This document shows, in pieces, positions 4,565 through 5,795 of a stretch of 5,795 nt of DNA. The stretch is from UBA668 sp046052275 (GTDB taxonomy: Bacteria > Actinomycetota > Acidimicrobiia > Acidimicrobiales > Ilumatobacteraceae), in contig JBJOMQ010000165.1 in assembly GCA_046052275.1 (NCBI GenBank), positions 1 through 5,795 on the forward strand, in the 5' to 3' direction. Numbering within the stretch: the first letter of the stretch is position 1; each line of letters starts with the position of its first letter. Position numbers and translations under genes: made by a program. Under the pieces are notes generated by a model. The model worked only from the letters and a program-made list of their open reading frames with translations. It did no database searches and was not told the origin of the DNA.

Positions 4565-5795
4565 TCATGCAGGCGAGCGGAGGAACCACCCGGTTGCATC
4601 GATCGTCACGTGCACCGACGACGAGACCCTCACGCAGATCCCGCCCGGCGACAGGGCACTGTTGTCGACGGCGGTGATGACGACATTCGAGATCGACACA
4701 CCGGCGCGGAAGTTCAGCACCGATGCCGTCGGCGCCGGTGTCGAGCCATTCGCGCACGCCCATACGATGACGTACCCGTTTGCCGCAGGTGATCGCACCG
4801 TCAGCGTCAGCGCCACCGAGCCCATCACGCCGGCGAGTGGCAGCCCGCCGACGCCGGCGATCACCAGCTCGGTGCCACCGCTCGTCTGCGCCGGCAGCGG
4901 CGTCGTGCGATCGACACCCTCCAGCGCTCCGGCGAACCCTGCACGCGTATCCAGCAGGCGCACCGGCAGCGAGGGCGATGCGAACGTGTCGAAGCCCGCA
5001 CCGTTGGCCAGCCATGCGGCTGCATCGAGCACGACGTCAGTCACGCCCGTCGACCTCACGCAGATTCCGCCACCCGCCGACACCACCGCCACGGTGCCGG
5101 TGGCCACAGTGCTCCCCGCCGCATAGGTCACCGTTGTCATCGTCGGCGCAGGGTCGCTCGGCGACTCGCACGGATAGACACGCAGCTCGCCGGCCGTCGA
5201 CGACGGCCCCGCCGACACCGCCGTCACATTGAGTGCCAGGGCGCGCATCCCCGACGCCGGCAGCGAACCGACGCCATTCACTGCGTAGCGGCGCACGGTG
5301 CCGGCCGCGTACGGCACCACCTCGTCGACCGCCGTCTCGAGTGCCCCACGTCGATCGGTGCCGGTCTGCGTCGCCCGCGTGTCGAGCAGCCGCAGTGGCG
5401 GCGTGAGGCTCGTCACCGTGTCGCCGGGCGGCAGCCACCCGATCACGTCGATGAGCAGGTGGGTCCGCAGCGCAGCGAAGACGCAGATCCCGCCCTCGGG
5501 CCCGATGCCCACCATCCCGCCGTTGGCGATCGTCTGGCCCTGCACATAGTTGACGAGTGAGACCGTCGGCCGCGCCACGGCAGTCGACGCACACGGCCAC
5601 ACCGTGAGATAGCCGGTGAGGCTGCTGGTCGTGGTGGTTGCCGCCACCGCCGCCACGTTCACGACCACCGTGGCGTTCTCCGGAATGCCGCGCACGCCCA
5701 CCATCGGGTAGCGGCGCACCTCGCCCGACGCCAGCGACGTCGCCTCATCGGCCTGCTCGAGCACCCCGCGGAAGTTCGTGCCGTTGGTGGTCGCC
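4565..5795 (-). CDS. Secreted-type repeat protein with RLLDTR / GGICV / GW repeats, C-terminal part (5' end outside window)
   Basis: The minus-strand frame is open from the right edge to a TGA at 4565, giving 409 complete codons; the true start lies beyond base 5795. The protein consists of tandem repeats of about 142 residues. Each begins with RLLDTR (the first copy's start is cut off), continues with a short Gly-rich segment, an RRY-type strand, then GVGGLP, an alternating hydrophobic strand (ALALNVTAV), a YPC/WPC/WAC cysteine, an N-Y/F strand, a GGICV cysteine and a closing IDVIGWL/IDATGWF strand. The composition is Ala/Thr/Ser/Val/Gly with few Lys, as expected of an exported beta-rich protein, and the two Cys per repeat suggest one disulfide each. 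I know such repeats from uncharacterised extracellular actinobacterial proteins but cannot give a verified domain name. The chain ends five residues after the last GW strand (FLRSPA tail), with no C-terminal membrane helix or sorting signal; any signal peptide would be outside the window. Function unknown; adhesion or cell-surface structure is a guess. Confidence 0.8.
   Translation of the reverse strand, partial: ATTNGTNFRGVLEQADEATSLASGEVRRYPMVGVRGIPENATVVVNVAAVAATTTTSSLTGYLTVWPCASTAVARPTVSLVNYVQGQTIANGGMVGIGPEGGICVFAALRTHLLIDVIGWLPPGDTVTSLTPPLRLLDTRATQTGTDRRGALETAVDEVVPYAAGTVRRYAVNGVGSLPASGMRALALNVTAVSAGPSSTAGELRVYPCESPSDPAPTMTTVTYAAGSTVATGTVAVVSAGGGICVRSTGVTDVVLDAAAWLANGAGFDTFASPSLPVRLLDTRAGFAGALEGVDRTTPLPAQTSGGTELVIAGVGGLPLAGVMGSVALTLTVRSPAANGYVIVWACANGSTPAPTASVLNFRAGVSISNVVITAVDNSALSPGGICVRVSSSVHVTIDATGWFLRSPA
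4583..4969 (-). repeat. Protein repeat unit C (last)
   Basis: Encodes a complete unit from PVRLLDTR through LVIAGVGGLPLAG, VALTLTVRS, GYVIVWACAN, LNFRAGVSISN, GGICV and TIDATGWF. It replaces the basic VRRY of units A and B with ELVI. The gene ends just after it. Confidence 0.8.
5009..5401 (-). repeat. Protein repeat unit B
   Basis: Encodes a complete unit from PLRLLDTR through VRRYAVNGVGSLPA, ALALNVTAV, ELRVYPCES, GGGICV and VLDAAAWL. The closing strand has AAAW where the other units have VIGW or ATGW. The GGICV codons (minus strand of 5058-5071) match the other copies almost base for base. Confidence 0.8.
5432..5795 (-). repeat. Protein repeat unit A (incomplete at its N-terminal side)
   Basis: Encodes GTNFRGVLEQADEATSLASG onward, through VRRYPMVGVRGIPENA, GYLTVWPCAS, VNYVQGQTIAN, GGICV and LIDVIGWL. 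The RLLDTR opening is beyond the window edge. It has a TTTTSS insert between the hydrophobic strand and GYLTV that units B and C lack. Confidence 0.75.

Noticed and set aside
3443..5126. Long plus-strand open frames opposite the PglC-like, PglD-like and repeat-protein genes
   Set aside because: Products are Pro/Arg/His- or Thr/Pro-rich low-complexity sequence; the minus-strand genes carry clear family motifs.

Overview
The window is very GC-rich and has the actinobacterial look of strong G/C preference at third codon positions, frequent GTG starts and a possibly leaderless promoter. The secreted repeat protein at the right edge is of a type I associate with Acidimicrobiia (Ilumatobacter-like marine or soil actinobacteria). 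That placement is inference; there is no rRNA or other marker to fix the taxon.

Layout. (1) Bases 1-413, minus strand: the N-terminal part of an unrecognised integral membrane protein that runs off the left edge. (2) An 88-bp divergent intergenic region with a TACACT -10-like box just upstream of a GTG start. (3) Bases 502-3093, plus strand: three tightly packed genes for a low-molecular-weight protein tyrosine phosphatase, a NodB-type polysaccharide deacetylase without a signal peptide, and a GT4-family glycosyltransferase. (4) A 42-bp convergent gap containing a 14-bp perfect palindrome. (5) Bases 4424-3136, minus strand: a PglD/NeuD-like sugar N-acetyltransferase coupled by a TGATG junction to a PglC-like monotopic phosphoglycosyl transferase. 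(6) Bases 5795-4565, minus strand: the C-terminal 409 codons of a protein made of about 142-residue repeats, 5' end outside the window.

How it fits together: the central five genes read as part of a surface-glycan or glycoprotein locus. The acetyltransferase would finish an amino-sugar nucleotide. The phosphoglycosyl transferase would load the sugar phosphate onto undecaprenyl phosphate at the inner face of the membrane. The GT4 enzyme would add a following sugar, and the apparently cytoplasmic deacetylase could trim an N-acetyl group from an intermediate. The phosphatase is of the kind that counters tyrosine kinases in capsule/exopolysaccharide loci (Wzb/Wzc), but no kinase is visible here. 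No aminotransferase, dehydratase, flippase, polymerase or oligosaccharyltransferase is recognisable, so the pathway is incomplete in this window. I see no RNA gene, mobile element, CRISPR array or clear riboswitch. The content is mostly recognisable families; the less ordinary points are the gene combination, the cytoplasmic deacetylase and the Cys-paired repeat protein beside the glycan genes.
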